Shown here one piece after another: positions 1 to 12,396 of a stretch of DNA of 64,000 bases. The notes below the pieces were generated by a model, which saw only the letters and a program-made list of their open reading frames with translations, was not told where the DNA came from and made no database searches. Every line of letters starts with the position of its first letter. Position 1 is the stretch's first letter. The position numbers and the translations under genes were made by a program. The stretch is from Beta vulgaris subsp. vulgaris (Eukaryota > Streptophyta > Magnoliopsida > Caryophyllales > Amaranthaceae): the NCBI RefSeq assembly GCF_026745355.1, contig NC_079202.1:60270622-60334621 (forward strand), read 5' to 3'.

Positions 1-629
1 TCATGTACCGGCTTTACTATGTGTATTTGCTTTAGCTCAAATGGCAAGTTTGTTGTGATGCTTCAGAGTTTAGAATGGTGTTTCTCCTTCGTCCCTCCAA
101 ATCTGAAATACTTGTAATCACCTTCATTTTTTTTTTACTCAGGAGTCCAGAAATAATTTGATATGTAATAGGGTTTTGTAATTTACTCCGCAATAAATTT
201 CTGCAAATTATCACGGTGAAAAAATAAGGTGGAGAAAATAGGTCTTAATTATGATTATTGTTATTTCTAATTGTTCTAGGTACTTTTTGGAGAACTTATG
301 CCAATATCAAATCAGAAGATAGACAATGAATGGAGGGAATATTGCTTTTACTTGACATTGACAATATACTTTTAGGAATTGTATCTCGAACTCAACTTCC
401 CTTGATAATAAATGGCGAATATAAGTTTTAACTAGTTAGGTATTAACGATCGAACATGACCTAAATTTAATTTTTACGTTTGTCAACGTACAAGTTTGAC
501 CATTATCTCTAGTTATGTATTTGTAAAAACTATAAAGAATTGATATGATGAATATTTGCATTGGTTCAAATCAAAAAAACATCTTATATAATCCTTTTGG
601 TATACTATCAAATACAAAAGATATGATCA

Positions 630-633
<4 letters not shown>
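1..633. other. Intergenic, no gene seen
   Basis: AT-rich sequence with no ORF of recognisable family, no splice-consistent exon chain and no RNA gene that I can see. It runs into a (TA)n microsatellite at its right end. Confidence 0.5.
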
Positions 634-704
<71 letters not shown>

Positions 705-714
705 TATATATATA
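634..714. repeat. (TA)n microsatellite, left flank of inserted element
   Basis: About 80 bp of nearly pure TA dinucleotides with a few TTA interruptions. A matching (TA)n tract lies at 2059-2119, on the other side of an element with inverted-repeat-like ends. The two tracts look like one microsatellite split by an insertion. Confidence 0.9.
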
Positions 715-720
715 TAGATT

Positions 721-2050
721 TGGGCTCATATGAGAACACCTACATTATGTGAGAACAAAAATATATGTGAGAATCAACCTGAACCGTTGGATTACTTGAA
801 TCTAACGAGTCATATTCTACCCGTACCATTAAAGTGCTCCATCCTTTCCCTTTCCTCAACCTATTCCAAATTTACAAGCTGCAACAAATTTCAACCTCCA
901 TCAGAGACTTTCTAAGTTGTTGAGCTTTGCTTAATCTCCATCGAAGCCGCAAAATTCTGGAAACTTAGAGCTTGAAGCTCCATTGCAACTCGGACGAGAA
1001 TCTTAATCGTCGCACCATTGAAGCTCCACGAAGGCTGGTGATTTTCGTCAAATTTACAAAACTAAGATGTAGAGCTTAAAGCTCCACTGAAGGTGCTTCA
1101 TTAAAAAGCTATTGTTTTGGGGATTTTGAAACTCTACATTTTTAAACCAATTAGCAGTAGTGATTTTGTATTCTAATCAACTAAAAGTACCAAAATTTCT
1201 TCTCAAACGAAATTCATCTTTAATTTGCCCTTGATTGGAGGATTGAAGGAGAAGACAAATGTTAGGGTTTTTAATTTGTAGTGAGATTTTAAACATTTTA
1301 TTATGTTAAATTTATCGGAAATCGAAGTTGAATTATGCTATTATTTGTGATGAATTTAAACTTTTGGTTCATGTAGATCATGACGAAGTTAATTCGCAAA
1401 TACTTTACTAATGTTATTATGTTTGTGCTGCAAATCTTGGTTTGGAGATATTGAGTGTATTGCTCCTTAATTTTCTAACTTTAATCTCAATCCTATGGTT
1501 ATCATTTTATCAGCTTATATGCATTGTTTTGAATCATCTTATTCGCCTCCTATGTGCATTTAATTGCTAAAACTATCCAACATAATCATGGAACTACTTT
1601 AGTAGTAAGGTAGTCAGCTTCAGAATAATAATTTATTGAGATAATGATTTTTTTGGGTTTTTTTGAATAATTATTGGATTGTTCCTCAGTCAATGTACTT
1701 ACATTAGACACTTGATGTACTTATAGAAGCATCACAATGTACTTAGAAGCATGACACTATATGAAATGCTCTAAACGGAGCTTTTTCTTTCTTATCTAGA
1801 ATGAATCTGATTCGATTTTCATTTAGGCATATGCCATGAATTTATGCGAAATTGTTGTGTTAATGTTGTATTTTAATTTTTTTAATAAATATGATGTATA
1901 TATATATGAGAATTAATGTATTTGTAGTGTATTGGTGATGTATATGTAGTAAAGATATGATGTACGTGTGTGATGTAACAAGTGTAATTTATTATTCTCA
2001 CATATTTTTCTATTCTCACATAACTCCTTATTCTCACCGGATCCCGACTC
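721..2050. mobile_element. Micron/TAFT-like element inserted in a (TA)n microsatellite
   Basis: A ~1.33 kb segment lies between two (TA)n tracts. Its ends form imperfect terminal inverted repeats of about 55 bp. The left end carries GGGCTC, then TGAGAA, TTATGTGAGAA and ATATGTGAGAAT. The reverse complement of the right end carries GGGATC, then TGAGAA, TTATGTGAGAA and ATATGTGAGAAT with the same spacing. The interior has no intact ORF, so it is non-autonomous. Elements that target TA microsatellites are known in plants (rice Micron; TA-flanked Mutator-like elements). Superfamily assignment is an inference. Confidence 0.65.
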
Positions 2051-2055
2051 TATAT

Positions 2056-2058
<3 letters not shown>

Positions 2059-2119
<61 letters not shown>
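2059..2119. repeat. (TA)n microsatellite, right flank of inserted element
   Basis: About 60 bp of TA dinucleotides, the counterpart of the tract at 634-714. The pair is the main evidence that the intervening ~1.3 kb was inserted into a microsatellite. Confidence 0.9.
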
Positions 2120-2121
<2 letters not shown>

Positions 2122-2590
2122 TATTTGACCAAAAGATATGATCAAAATATCCGTGAATAAGATGTAGACTTTTAAAATTTTCAAATACTTTATTTGACCA
2201 TATTTTTTATCTAACATAAAACCACAAAAGTTATATGATGTAATATATCATTTGATTTTTCTATCATATCAACTTTGTAAATTTTTTACAAAATACAAAA
2301 TCAAAGACATTAATGATTATATTTCGGTGACTAGTTTAATCTATTTAGGGAGTGTTTGGTTCATATGATTTTGGTATGAGGTATGGGTTTAGAATGAGCA
2401 AAACCCATACCTAGTATTTGTTTAATAATTTGATAGATTTAAAACCCATACCTCAAACCCATAAGGTATGACGTATGAGGTTTAGAAATCCAAGCGGAGG
2501 TGGGTTTGGCTCATATCAATACCTCTATGTATGAAATAGAAGAAAAAATTTCATTTCTAAATAAAACCAAACACATGGTATTAGGTATAA

Positions 2591-3732
<1,142 letters not shown>

Positions 3733-3848
3733 TAAATTCCAAACTTACACCACCTGATTTCATTCTTGATTCACATAGTGGCATGGGGTTTTATATTAAA
3801 ATTAGACGAAATCTTTTAATAATTTTTGTAAGACTAGAAGTAGAAGTC

Positions 3849-3857
3849 TATAAAAAG
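3849..3857 (+). promoter_or_regulatory. TATA-like box upstream of eIF1A
   Basis: TATAAAAAG, about 280 bp before the eIF1A start codon. It is the only good TATA match in the proximal upstream region. Position is plausible for a core promoter, but no start site can be read from sequence. Confidence 0.4.
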
Positions 3858-4130
3858 AAGGAGAAAGGAAAGAGGGGTCCTAAACCGAATTTACACGGAA
3901 CTCGGATACACTACCGACTCTCGTGTCTTCAACGCTAGTTATATAAACATTTGTAATCAGAAAACTCTAGTGAAAAAAAAAAAAAAATTCCACCCTCACC
4001 TCATCCGAAAGAAATACAAAAGGGGCAAAAACCAAAAGAAAACCTAGCAAACAACAAAAAACTCAAAAACCAGCCTTTTTTTCACAAAATCAGAACCGTC
4101 TGATCTAGGGTTTTCTGGTAGAGAGAAAAG

Positions 4131-5262
4131 ATGCCGAAGAACAAGGGAAAGGGAGGAAAGAACAGGAAGAGAGGAAAGAATGAAGCTGATGATGAGAAAA
4201 GAGAACTTGTTTTCAAAGAAGATGGACAAGAGTACGCACAAGTTGTTCGTATGCTCGGTAATGGCCGTTGTGAAGCTACTTGCATCGATAATGTTAAGCG
4301 TCTTTGTCATATTCGTGGTAAGATGCACAAAAAAGTCTGGATCGCTGCTGGTGATATTATTCTCGTCGGTCTTCGCGATTATCAGGTGTTGGTTTTCTTC
4401 TTCATTGATTTTCGGTTTTCTTTTGTTTTAATTTCATGAAATTTCTAATTTTTTTTTTGCTAATTGTTGTTCGTTAGGGTTTCGATAAGATCGAAGAAAA
4501 TGAGAGAAAATGAAATTATGTGTGGAAATCTGTGTAATCGGTTTTTAGAATTTGTTTGTTATGTTTACGAGTTCAGTAATTGATTTGTTGATTTGCTTAT
4601 CAAATTAGAATTATTCAATTTTTATGCTGTTTTTTCGTGTTTTTCCAGCTGCAGTTGATTTAGCTCTTTTTGCTTAGATTTTAATTTGTTCTGCTAGTTT
4701 GTATGTTTGCTGAGGTGAGAATTTCGAGTTATCTGTGTTTGAAGTATGATGATTTTGCTTGATTATGATATAAATTTCTGCGAAATCTATTGCCTTCGTA
4801 GGTTGTGACAACTAACAAAGTCAAGTTTTTTAATCAGTACTTTAGTAAAAGAAAGAACTTGTAGTTTCTAAGCTGTTTTTCGTCTTGATCATCTTCTTTG
4901 TTTTCATCGGAATTAATATGATTATGAGCAAAAAGACGTCTGTTGTTTCATTGTTTATGTGTAATTCTGTCTTATTATGCCTCTATTTGATGATTAATGC
5001 TCTGATTATGGTTTCTAGAACGTATGAGATTGGTTTTCTGCTCATGCATTTGAGACTAAAACTTGTTTTGATTGTGTTATAGGATGACAAGGCTGATGTG
5101 ATCCTAAAGTATATGCCAGATGAAGCCAGGTTGCTCAAAGCTTACGGCGAGTTGCCAGACAACATCAGACTTAATGAAGGTGTTGCTAATCTCGACGAGG
5201 AAGACGATGGTGGTGCTGATGACTACATCGAGTTCGAAGACGAAGACATTGATAAGATATAA
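4131..5262 (+). CDS. EIF1A: Translation initiation factor eIF1A
   Basis: Two coding exons, 4131-4385 and 5083-5262, joined across a GT-AG intron to give 144 residues, the usual plant eIF1A length. The protein starts [18 protein letters not shown], the basic N-terminal tail of the family. An S1-like OB-fold follows (about residues 30-95), including MLGNGRCEA and [12 protein letters not shown]. It ends in the acidic tail [14 protein letters not shown]. eIF1A binds the 40S subunit A site in the cytosol and works with eIF1 in 43S complex assembly, scanning and start-codon choice. Exon 1 ends after Asp-Tyr-Gln with no phase shift. A TATA-like TATAAAAAG lies at 3849-3857, giving a plausible leader of roughly 250 nt. 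All reading-frame features look intact. Confidence 0.97.
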
Positions 5263-8200
5263 GCAATTTAAGTTTGTTTACAAATGCACCTTTACTGCGA
5301 CTGTTGAACCTTATATGTCAATTGTATGTTTCTTGGGTTTGATCACTATTTGATGTACTGATCGTTTTATATATGTGTGGATTACTGTTTTTGAGTGGCA
5401 ATGTGTATTTGATAATTATGCACGAGGCGTTTTATGGCTCACTCTGATGATGCAAAATCTAGGCGTTTGCTGGAACACGAACCTCCATATCTCATACACT
5501 CGTGCAAAACCAAAAAGGTTATGTCTGTATACTGTAGTATAAGACTATAAGTTCGCATATCTCATACAAATGTGAAAGAACAATAGTGTTTTCGTAAACC
5601 AGTACTCTAAGAAGGCCCTATTTTGCTTGGTATCGAACTTCGAAAGGCTCTTCTTGCGGGACGGGACGGTGAGTGGCCGAAAGCATGTGTATCACGAAGT
5701 CTTTTGCAAGCTTTATGTTTGGTTCAACATCGAACTATAGCCTTTCAAATGGAAGTATAGGTGATTTTCAAATGCTTCAAGTGTAGGTGATCTTTTCTTG
5801 GAAGAAGTTTGGGTGACTTATAGGTTGTCAATATCATGATAAATATGACCACAAGTAAACTAGTGATCACTGAGTTTCTTGGTCATAATTATTATAATCA
5901 CGTTATAATTTTTATCAATTATATTGGAGAAATACAAATTTTTATCTTCATTTTATGGAATAGGTTTAATCCGAAAAGTTCCAGGAGTACCTGTTATCCA
6001 CAAAACAAGTGAAAGAGAAGCTATTGCCTCAACGCCTTACAAAACTATGAGACTTGAAGCTGTTTTAATATTTTGGAGTCAATGTATAACTAGTTCTTCA
6101 ACCAACTGCTTGCATATTCACATCGATACCTCGACGTTGGGCTATATACCCATGGACAATTTTGTAAAGGACAGGGTATTAGATAGAGAGTTAGTCGATC
6201 ATTTATACTTGTTAATTTGTCTCCATAGTATTACTAGCTTTGCATCTGCTTGGTACGATCCTTACAAATTCTACTATCTCTCGCAACCACTTGAGCCGAT
6301 GACCAGATAAAAGTTTAAGGTGATCAAAATGTGCAGCAGCTCGGCAGTAGACCACATAACTCCAAATTTATGTTGAACAATCTTGACAAGTTATCATAAA
6401 AGTTCCTTCTAACATGGAAACGCAGCTAAAAAAAATGAGGTGAGAGAAAGAAAGGTTCATGAGAAAATGGCTGCATACTTGATGCTATTTTCAAGGATAG
6501 CACAAAATTATGTATATGGCGGGACTCTTGTCCATCCCTGGGAAGCACAAAAGTTATTTGATTCACAGTTCCATTGTTATGGGCCAGTAGCACACTTCAA
6601 AGGACTTGCTCTGAACAAAACGGTCTAGATCGCCATGTTGGAAACTGAACTGCTTGGAAATCTGCAAAAATGACAATTACAAAAAGAAATAAGCTTCGAT
6701 TATTGACACTGTAATACAACACCATCCAACTATCAGGCAAGTTATGGCTACTCAGCTAAGATTTGTTAGCTAAGATTTGTTAGCTAAATTTATGACCCAA
6801 GAGTCTAGTGGGGGGCGTTTTTATAACTCAACTGTGCATGGGGTGACAACCCTCGTATCTCTTGTTTAGCTAACTAAAATTTGGCCAAATACAAGTTTTT
6901 CTTGCTCAAAAGAAGAAAACAGAGTGAAGTTAGTTACTCTTCAGCTATCAGCATGACGACAGAGATGACACAGTCTTCTTTCTGAATGGGGAAATAATAA
7001 TCACAATTTTCGGAAGTAATGAAATTATGACAAACATACATAGTTCAGCCAATATGTATAATTTAAAGGTACGTCTCGGAGTTCATAACAAATTTGTGAC
7101 CTGCCAAAATCTCCAGCTAGTATCTTGAATGATGTACATGAGGTTTCAGTATTGTGCTAAATATGGTTTGAGATCAAACAAGGCTTCTCCCTAATCAAAC
7201 AAATAACACATAGGATCCCTAAGGCGTAAGCATACCCTCAAAAAAGCCTCCCTATGTCATTTTTGAGTCACGTGTTGTAAATGGTCAGAACTACCTCGAT
7301 GACCCTGTCAAGTGATGCTTGGGAGATCAAGAACCCTTTCAAGTTTCTAGAAATTTTTTACCAGTGTCCTAGGGGGTGTTATAGACAATAGACTTGACTT
7401 TGTTCACCAACTCGAAGGGGGTACAGATTGGTTAACGATGAAATTCATAATGATCCCTGGTCTTGCAGGCATGACGTTATATAATTCAAATAGTTCCATA
7501 CAAGTATTTATAAAAAGTTTAAGGAACTGGAGTTGATATGACCCAGATGGTCAACATAAGCGTTTGAAACCCTGAAAATGTCACTTTTAACCCAGCATAC
7601 AACAGTTAAATATTCTTTTAACTTGTTTGAGGTATCCTGAAAAAGATATCTTTGAAAGACATGTGGCTTTCGCCTGGAGTCTACTATGCTTTCTCAGGCC
7701 ATTGGGGATCTTATGAGTTCTGAAGTTTTCTCCAATTCCCACTCACTGTCATTCTTATAAGTCTCTCTTAAGCTAGATAACCTTGGATCCAGTTGAATGT
7801 AGAGTCAAATTAGCTAAAAGTAAGCTCCCTAAAACTATTTATCATTCTTTTCCATTTTTTTCTCAAGATACCAGCACTCTATTAAAAAGCTCTTCAAGTG
7901 ACTTACTAGTTATTACTTCTAGTATGGTGCTGGCTGCTGGATCTCGTATCATCTTCACAATTAAAGGTCATTTGGGCCAATTATGGACATCCATCCTTCG
8001 AATTTCGGCCATGATCTCGTGGCGGCGAGTTTAATATCACAAATGGGGTTCCTGGTGCAACTTCACTGTTGATGTCACATACGGCTTAGATGACAAATAT
8101 GGATCAGACTAGGGGACCAAGAACCTTCCCTCTTATTTTTCCGAGTTTTTTTATCCAGTGTACAAAGTAGGTTCCACGACATTCTCATGACTTCTCTCAT

Positions 8201-9901
8201 GTTAGTTCCTGAGTCATCTATGTTATTTTGAATTACGGAATAATCTGATGGGACTTGCTTCTAAATCTTGGTGAAAATCGCTACTAGGGCCAAAAGGGTT
8301 CTTGGGTAAGAAGCAACCGATGGGCTCACTAGAGATAATTTCAGGTCCTATGTCGCATGGTCCAGATGAACAATGCACTACTGAGAGTCATTTCAGAAGG
8401 ACCAAGGAAGTGGATGCAGCAGAGGCTTGCAGAAACAATAGTATTTCCTTGATCCAGAAACTATGTTTGTGTAGGAGACTGTTTAGACAAATCAATATTG
8501 GACAGGTTACCAGTGCCAACCGTAACTAGTTACTAGACATGATCCTTTCTAGTTTGGTAGTACAATAAAGGCAATGTTGGCGGAATGACAAAATAAATAG
8601 AGGCTTTAGTTTGAATCTAGGGCTCAGCCACTTTCTGATTCAGTTAATAATCTTCAAATATATATGATTCCGGAGTTAGAGAAATAACCATTTCCACCAA
8701 GAACACACACGTCAAGGGAAAACACCAAACATGTACAACCCAATTACGGAATCAATGTCTAATAATGTATAGACATGGACTAAGAATTTCGTCTCAGAAA
8801 TTATTCTCCAAGTTCATAGTAGAGAACAAACAGATTGCACCATTATGCATCTAAAGCAGAGAATAGGTTCAAATCACCTGATACAACGGTCAAACACATA
8901 ACCTGCATCAGGCTTAATGTTAAATTTTAGACAATAGGGCTGAGAAGTGGAGAAATGAAAATTAACTTGCTATAAGATATTTCAGTTTCCAGTAAACCAG
9001 ACCATTGAACATCATGATTGAGATTTATTCCAAATATAAACTGTTTGATGTTACTTTGTTTGTTATCCAGAGAAGTTGATAAAATCACCTGAAGTATCCT
9101 AAAAAGTGCATAGTTGAGAGCAATATACATTGAAAATGAAAATGCTACTTCTAACGACTCTCTTCCAAGTTCCAACAACTCCTTTCTTCCTCTGAGGGCC
9201 TAAGCAACAGACACAAGATTCACATTCATTGTTCATTTTCAGCTATGCTAAGCGCCCAAAAACCTAGTTTTTCTCCTTTGTGTTTTGATCCTTGGGCGGA
9301 ATATATCCAGTTTCAAGAAATAGTTACTTGTGATGGAGGGAGACACCATGCTATTAGTCTACAGACTATGTTAATTGTGTTCACACAGTCAATCACGAAA
9401 CTCAATTCAGGCTCATCGTGATACAGACAAAACAAGGATCTCAAGCTGTATTTCCCTGCTCACTTAGATCTTAGCTAATTCATCAGATGATCTCTGTAAG
9501 GAGCAGCACTGTCTTCTTTGGTTGCTAGAAGAGTCAAAAGCCACAGACATAGAGAAATGTGCATATCTCAAATTTCTAAATTTTCACATTCTTAGGCTCT
9601 ATCACAAGGTGAACCATTAAATGAACTCCTGACACTTCACATGAATTCTTGAAAACAAATTAAGAATTCTAAATTCATTTGTCCCTTCAATAAAAAGTGA
9701 TGCACATTGAAATTAAGAAGGTGATAGCTACAGAATTCACAGTGAACATCTATTCAAAAATTAAAGGGAACACACATTTATTACTGACCAATCTAGAGAA
9801 GCAAAGTACTCATTGAAACACAGATTAGATAGAATGTCTGTGATCTATTAGGTCTTATATAATTGCAAAGCAGAAGGATAATAGCAAAACCTGAACTATA
9901 A
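5263..9901. other. 4.6 kb between eIF1A and mL40, no recognisable gene
   Basis: After the eIF1A 3' UTR this stretch is unusually non-repetitive and only moderately AT-rich. The longest frames (5924-6310, 128 residues; 6440-6628, 62 residues) show no motif I recognise and no partner exons. Parts near 9800-9900 may belong to a spliced 3' UTR of the mL40 gene, because a CAG-GTTTTG donor-like site lies just after its stop codon on the minus strand. An unannotated non-coding transcript or decayed gene is possible. Confidence 0.4.
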
Positions 9902-10654
9902 TCATCTGAGCTTTTCCTTCACAGATGACCTTTCAGCTGCCTCCCTGATTTTGTCAATATACCCTTCAATTGGTGGTGTCAGTGTCGCCATGAACCGGTT
10001 TGGAGGGAATGGAGTCATATCAGGGACCAAAGCGGCAGCTTTCAGATGTTCAGGCAAAGCTTCAATAGCCTCTTTCTTCAATCTCAAAAGTGTGGTCTCT
10101 GCTTTCTGCCTCGCACGATGCCTTCGCATCAAAACCCTACTATACTCTTTGGCAAGTCTGCGTCCATCTTCAGCTGTCAGCTCATACTTTGGAATCGCAT
10201 CTGCATCAACTAAACCTAGAGAAATCCAATCCAAACCCGGAGTACCAATAATCGATGGCTTCTCCAAGCCAGTTCCTTCTTTGGCTTGTTTCTTCAATAT
10301 CTCCATCTCCCTTTGGCGCTCTTTGCTAATAAGTCCTAATTTCTCACGCTCCGCCTCACGCGCCCTCTCCTTTGGCTTCAAGAATCTTATTGGAGTAGGA
10401 GCACTCAAACACTTCTTAGCCATCTCTTCAAGCTCAACAGCCAAACCCGTCTTACGACCTCCACCACTAGCTGCTCCACCGGTTGCACCTTTCTTTGGCG
10501 CAACCTTGGATCGCTTCAATGCCTGCGCCGCCTTAACCTTTCCTTTACCTTTTGCAGTACCACTCACAGAACATCTTTGCAAAAGTTGTTGGCTTAGGTT
10601 TCCAATAGTAGTATCAGAACTAATAACTCTTTTTATAGCAGAAACCCTAAACAT
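9902..10654 (-). CDS. Probable mitochondrial large ribosomal subunit protein mL40
   Basis: One coding exon of 250 residues, starting at the ATG at 10654-10652 (MFRVSAIKRVISS). The frame extends slightly upstream only through a TTG, so this ATG is preferred. The first ~35 residues are rich in Arg/Ser and poor in acid, as in a mitochondrial presequence. A Lys/Gly/Ala-rich low-complexity segment follows, then a long charged helical region (RFLKPKERAREAEREKLGL, later RRLAKEYSRVLMRRHRARQ). The C-terminal EALPEHLKAAAL...PPNRF...TPPIEGY pattern resembles the MRP-L28/mL40 family as I know it from human MRPL40. The leader has an intron (10667-11020, GT-AG on the minus strand), with the upstream exon near 11021-11110. 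The antisense frame across the gene is a shadow. The mL40 name is inferred from pattern similarity only. Confidence 0.65.
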   Translation of the reverse strand: MFRVSAIKRVISSDTTIGNLSQQLLQRCSVSGTAKGKGKVKAAQALKRSKVAPKKGATGGAASGGGRKTGLAVELEEMAKKCLSAPTPIRFLKPKERAREAEREKLGLISKERQREMEILKKQAKEGTGLEKPSIIGTPGLDWISLGLVDADAIPKYELTAEDGRRLAKEYSRVLMRRHRARQKAETTLLRLKKEAIEALPEHLKAAALVPDMTPFPPNRFMATLTPPIEGYIDKIREAAERSSVKEKLR

Positions 10655-11110
10655 CCTTCCCAATTCCTAAAAATCAGAAATGATAAACACAAAATATGTT
10701 CTACTTCTATTTGTTTCTCAAAGGTACCTGAATTTACAATAAGAATCCATATCATTCACACCAACAAATTTAATGTCAGTTTTCAAAAAAATCCCAACTT
10801 TTGCAACAATCCTAAAAACCCACAAAGAAAAAGAAAAGGCTTTTTAACATCAATGAACACAGCACTTGAAATCTCAGATCAAAAGCTGAAAGATTTCGAT
10901 GTAACAGAAATCAAGCACAATATTGTTTGAAACAAAATGCTAAAACTTCCAAATTATAACAGATGAAATTACAGAAAACTAAGAATCAGATAGAAGAAAT
11001 AGATTAATGGAGAAGCTTACCCGTCGACTGTTGAGGTTGAGTTCTTAAACCCCAGCAAAAACCTCTGAATAATTCACACTTACACACTCTTCTTCTCTTT
11101 CTCACTCTAC

Positions 11111-12240
11111 AAAATGAAGCCCGAATAACAAAGTTGGGTTCCGGAACAAAAAAGAATTCGGTGTTTATTAGATCCAGTTTATGCCCATCAGGAACCCGGG
11201 TTGAAAAGTGGGGGAGAAAGATCTTTACTAACTAATGCAACATTTGATGGTAGGGTGGTAGGATGGTACTATGGTAGGATGGTATCGGTTCTCTCACGAG
11301 TTTTTTTTGCGATTGTTGCGTCACGTGAAAATACAATTATCTCGCGTATGATTTATAATAGTTGAAGGAGATATTTTTAAAATATCTTAATTGGTTGAGA
11401 AGAATTTGATTGTACCACGTAGGATTTACAATGGTGGTAGGGGATATTTTATGTGCGTTACACAATATTACTTTGAATAAATAGATTATCAAAATAGCCA
11501 TATGTAGTATACACCTACGTTGTACAACTTAAATGAGTATGTCTTGACTCTTGCGCTTGTGTATATTATATATGTTAAGTAACTCACATGTGATTTGTGT
11601 GATGTGCATTCTTTATGTCACGTTTAACTTGAAACAGATCAGCATAGTTAAAAATATTTGCTCATTTTGATGTCAATCATTTTGTGTTTGCTAAATGAGC
11701 ATTCTTGATTTGTTAATTTCATTTTCTGAAGAGCAATAGATGTAGAGTTGAAGGTATTGTTGAGTGTCTAATATACGGTTCAAAGCCATTTATATAGATC
11801 TAGTATAGTATTGCCAATTCGATTTGAATAAGACTTAGTAGCTAAATTGTATCAAATTACTCGTTACACTTCGAAAAGGTAACATTTGGAGAATTATTTC
11901 ACCCCTTAGACCTTACTTGCTAGAAGAACTTTTGCTTTGTGGACTGTTTCCTTGTGACAGGGATGTCTCAAGAGATCTCATGCCTTGTACTGTTGAACAT
12001 ATTGTTAAATGGTACTAGACTACTAGTGAAAGTATAGATCATAATATTGCTATGGACCCAGAATTTGCAAGTGCTAAATGGTAGTACTAAAGTATAGATC
12101 ATAAATCATAATATTGTGTCGTTGTGTCCATGTGCAACCAGAAGGGTCCATAATCATGCAATTTCAGCCTAATTAACACTGCTGTAAATTACAATTGGAA
12201 AAACAGAGCCACAAAAAACCATTTGAAATACAATAAAAAT
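11111..12240. other. Intergenic between mL40 promoter and CURT1B 3' end
   Basis: AT-rich sequence that should contain the mL40 promoter on the minus strand. It includes a short GGTAGG-type imperfect tandem stretch around 11250-11290. I see no gene or clear transposon end here. Confidence 0.4.
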
Positions 12241-12396
12241 ACTACTAGTAGATTTCATATCAACATTCCAATACTATAACTGGATACAGAAGCAATTGGA
12301 GTACATAGTAGCTCTATGGCCTATTATACAACATGGATAGGAGGAACCAATTCCTCTCACTTGAGATTTGCTTGTCAGGTGTAGCTGGGTCAGATT

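Noticed and set aside
2340..2590. GTGTTTGGTTCATATG...AACCAAACAC inverted similarity as a MITE
   Set aside because: The right boundary is interrupted by the Tourist-type insertion and I could not find a matching end or target duplication.
5924..6628. Two frames considered as a retrotransposon or plant gene fragment
   Set aside because: No catalytic or domain motif, no consistent splice chain and no repeat ends; left as unannotated sequence with a finding.
10655..10663. Extension of mL40 to an upstream TTG start
   Set aside because: A nuclear gene would use the ATG at 10654, and the predicted leader splice acceptor lies just upstream at 10667.
9951..10670. 239-residue plus-strand frame
   Set aside because: It lies antisense to the mL40-like coding exon, which has the better composition, presequence and family resemblance.
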